Source: an uncultured Mordavella sp. | GTDB lineage: Bacteria; Bacillota; Clostridia; Lachnospirales; Lachnospiraceae | Assembly (NCBI GenBank): GCA_902406105.1 | Contig: CABPCP010000068.1 | Coordinates: 1 to 14,856 of the forward strand | Direction: 5' to 3' | Length of the DNA: 14,856 bases | Program-made: the position numbers and the translations under genes | Shown here: piece by piece, positions 14,655 to 14,856 of the stretch | Numbering within the stretch: position 1 is the first letter of the stretch | Layout of the letters: each line of letters begins with the position of its first letter | The notes under the pieces: generated by a model | What the model saw: only the letters and a program-made list of their open reading frames with translations | Database searches by the model: none | Told to the model about the DNA's origin: nothing

Positions 14655-14737
14655 CTTTTCATATCCTCCTTTAGTTTTCTCTCTTGTCTGACTCTTAGAT
14701 TTTCTCAACAGGACTCTTTCATCCCCCTGTTCATTTA

Positions 14738-14766
14738 CTTAGACAAGGCTGCCCGCAAAAAAGTTT
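14738..14766 (-). promoter_or_regulatory. ECF-type promoter P2 of the zinc-ribbon operon
   Basis: The minus strand reads TGAAACTTTTTTGC (AAAC block 14755-14766), six variable bases, then CCTTGTCTAAG (14738-14748). Blocks and spacing are identical to P1 at 3883-3911. The TGAAAC -35 and GTCTAA -10 fit ECF-type promoters. AT-rich DNA upstream (to about 14796) resembles that of P1 and could serve as an UP element. Confidence 0.78.
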
Positions 14767-14809
14767 CATAAAATTAAAATTTTTTCTATAAATTTTCACA
14801 GCCGAAATG

Positions 14810-14848
14810 GAAACAGCTCCATGATCTTCAAGATCATGAAGCTGCTTC
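14810..14848. terminator. Palindrome at the right edge, possible terminator of a gene outside the window
   Basis: CAGCT-C-CATGATCT and AGATCATG-A-AGCTG form a 13-bp stem with one mismatch and a 3-nt TCA loop. T-tracts on either side are weak (TTTCCATTT on the minus strand, CTTCTTA on the plus strand), so the direction cannot be decided from this window. Confidence 0.45.
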
Positions 14849-14856
14849 TTATCACT

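Noticed and set aside
1..14856. CRISPR array, tRNA, rRNA, transposase or phage genes
   Set aside because: No regularly spaced repeats, tRNA cloverleaf, rRNA-like segments or recombinase motifs were seen on either strand.

Overview
The window looks like a chromosomal segment of a low-GC-phylum anaerobe of the Lachnospiraceae (Clostridium cluster XIVa) type. The grounds are strong AGGAGG ribosome binding sites, TTGACA/TATAAT-type promoters with 17-bp spacers, a Firmicutes-type YhaM exonuclease, MutS2 with a C-terminal Smr domain, a single RlmD/RlmCD-type methyltransferase, and a very large sigma-factor/membrane-protein fusion. Base composition is moderate, except for a clearly AT-richer patch at about 3880-4740. 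The species assignment is inference only. No tRNA, rRNA, CRISPR array, transposase or phage gene was seen.

Layout. (1) 1-438, +: the C-terminal end of a group II PLP-dependent amino acid decarboxylase, cut by the window edge. (2) 489-3851, all on -: an operon read right to left. It holds a three-TM membrane protein with an FxLYD-like outer domain, a small lipoprotein, a 52-residue hypothetical protein, and a 631-residue ECF sigma factor fused through one transmembrane helix to a large predicted extracytoplasmic part. (3) 4155-8539, all on -: a degenerate HtrA-like membrane protein, yhaM, rlmD and an AT-rich orphan gene. A 45-nt near-perfect palindrome lies between yhaM and rlmD. (4) 8698-13243, +: mutS2, an OmpR-family response regulator and its histidine kinase, closed by a terminator shared with the next convergent operon. 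(5) 13281-14654, -: two zinc-ribbon/single-TM/extracytoplasmic-domain proteins.

The main observation is that the operons in (2) and (5), more than 10 kb apart, share an unusual promoter. On the minus strand it reads AAACTTTTTTGC-N6-CCTTGTCTAAG with identical spacing, plus a similar AT-rich stretch upstream. It has the form of an ECF-sigma promoter (AAAC-type -35, GTCTAA -10) and the window contains exactly one ECF sigma factor, so the simplest reading is that the membrane-tethered sigma factor drives both operons. The sigma gene also has its own sigma-A promoter (TTGACG-17-TATAAT) overlapping the end of the 52-residue ORF, and read-through from the ECF promoter would give positive feedback. 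The C-terminal end of the sigma fusion, the lipoprotein and one zinc-ribbon protein share a small GT[YW] beta-strand pattern outside the membrane. Together these suggest a self-contained envelope-sensing circuit in which sensor and sigma factor are one polypeptide and the regulon consists of membrane and surface proteins. The promoter identity and gene order are seen directly; the regulatory link and the sensing role are inference.

The divergent promoters at 8570-8656 drive the HtrA-like/yhaM operon leftward and mutS2/response regulator/kinase rightward.
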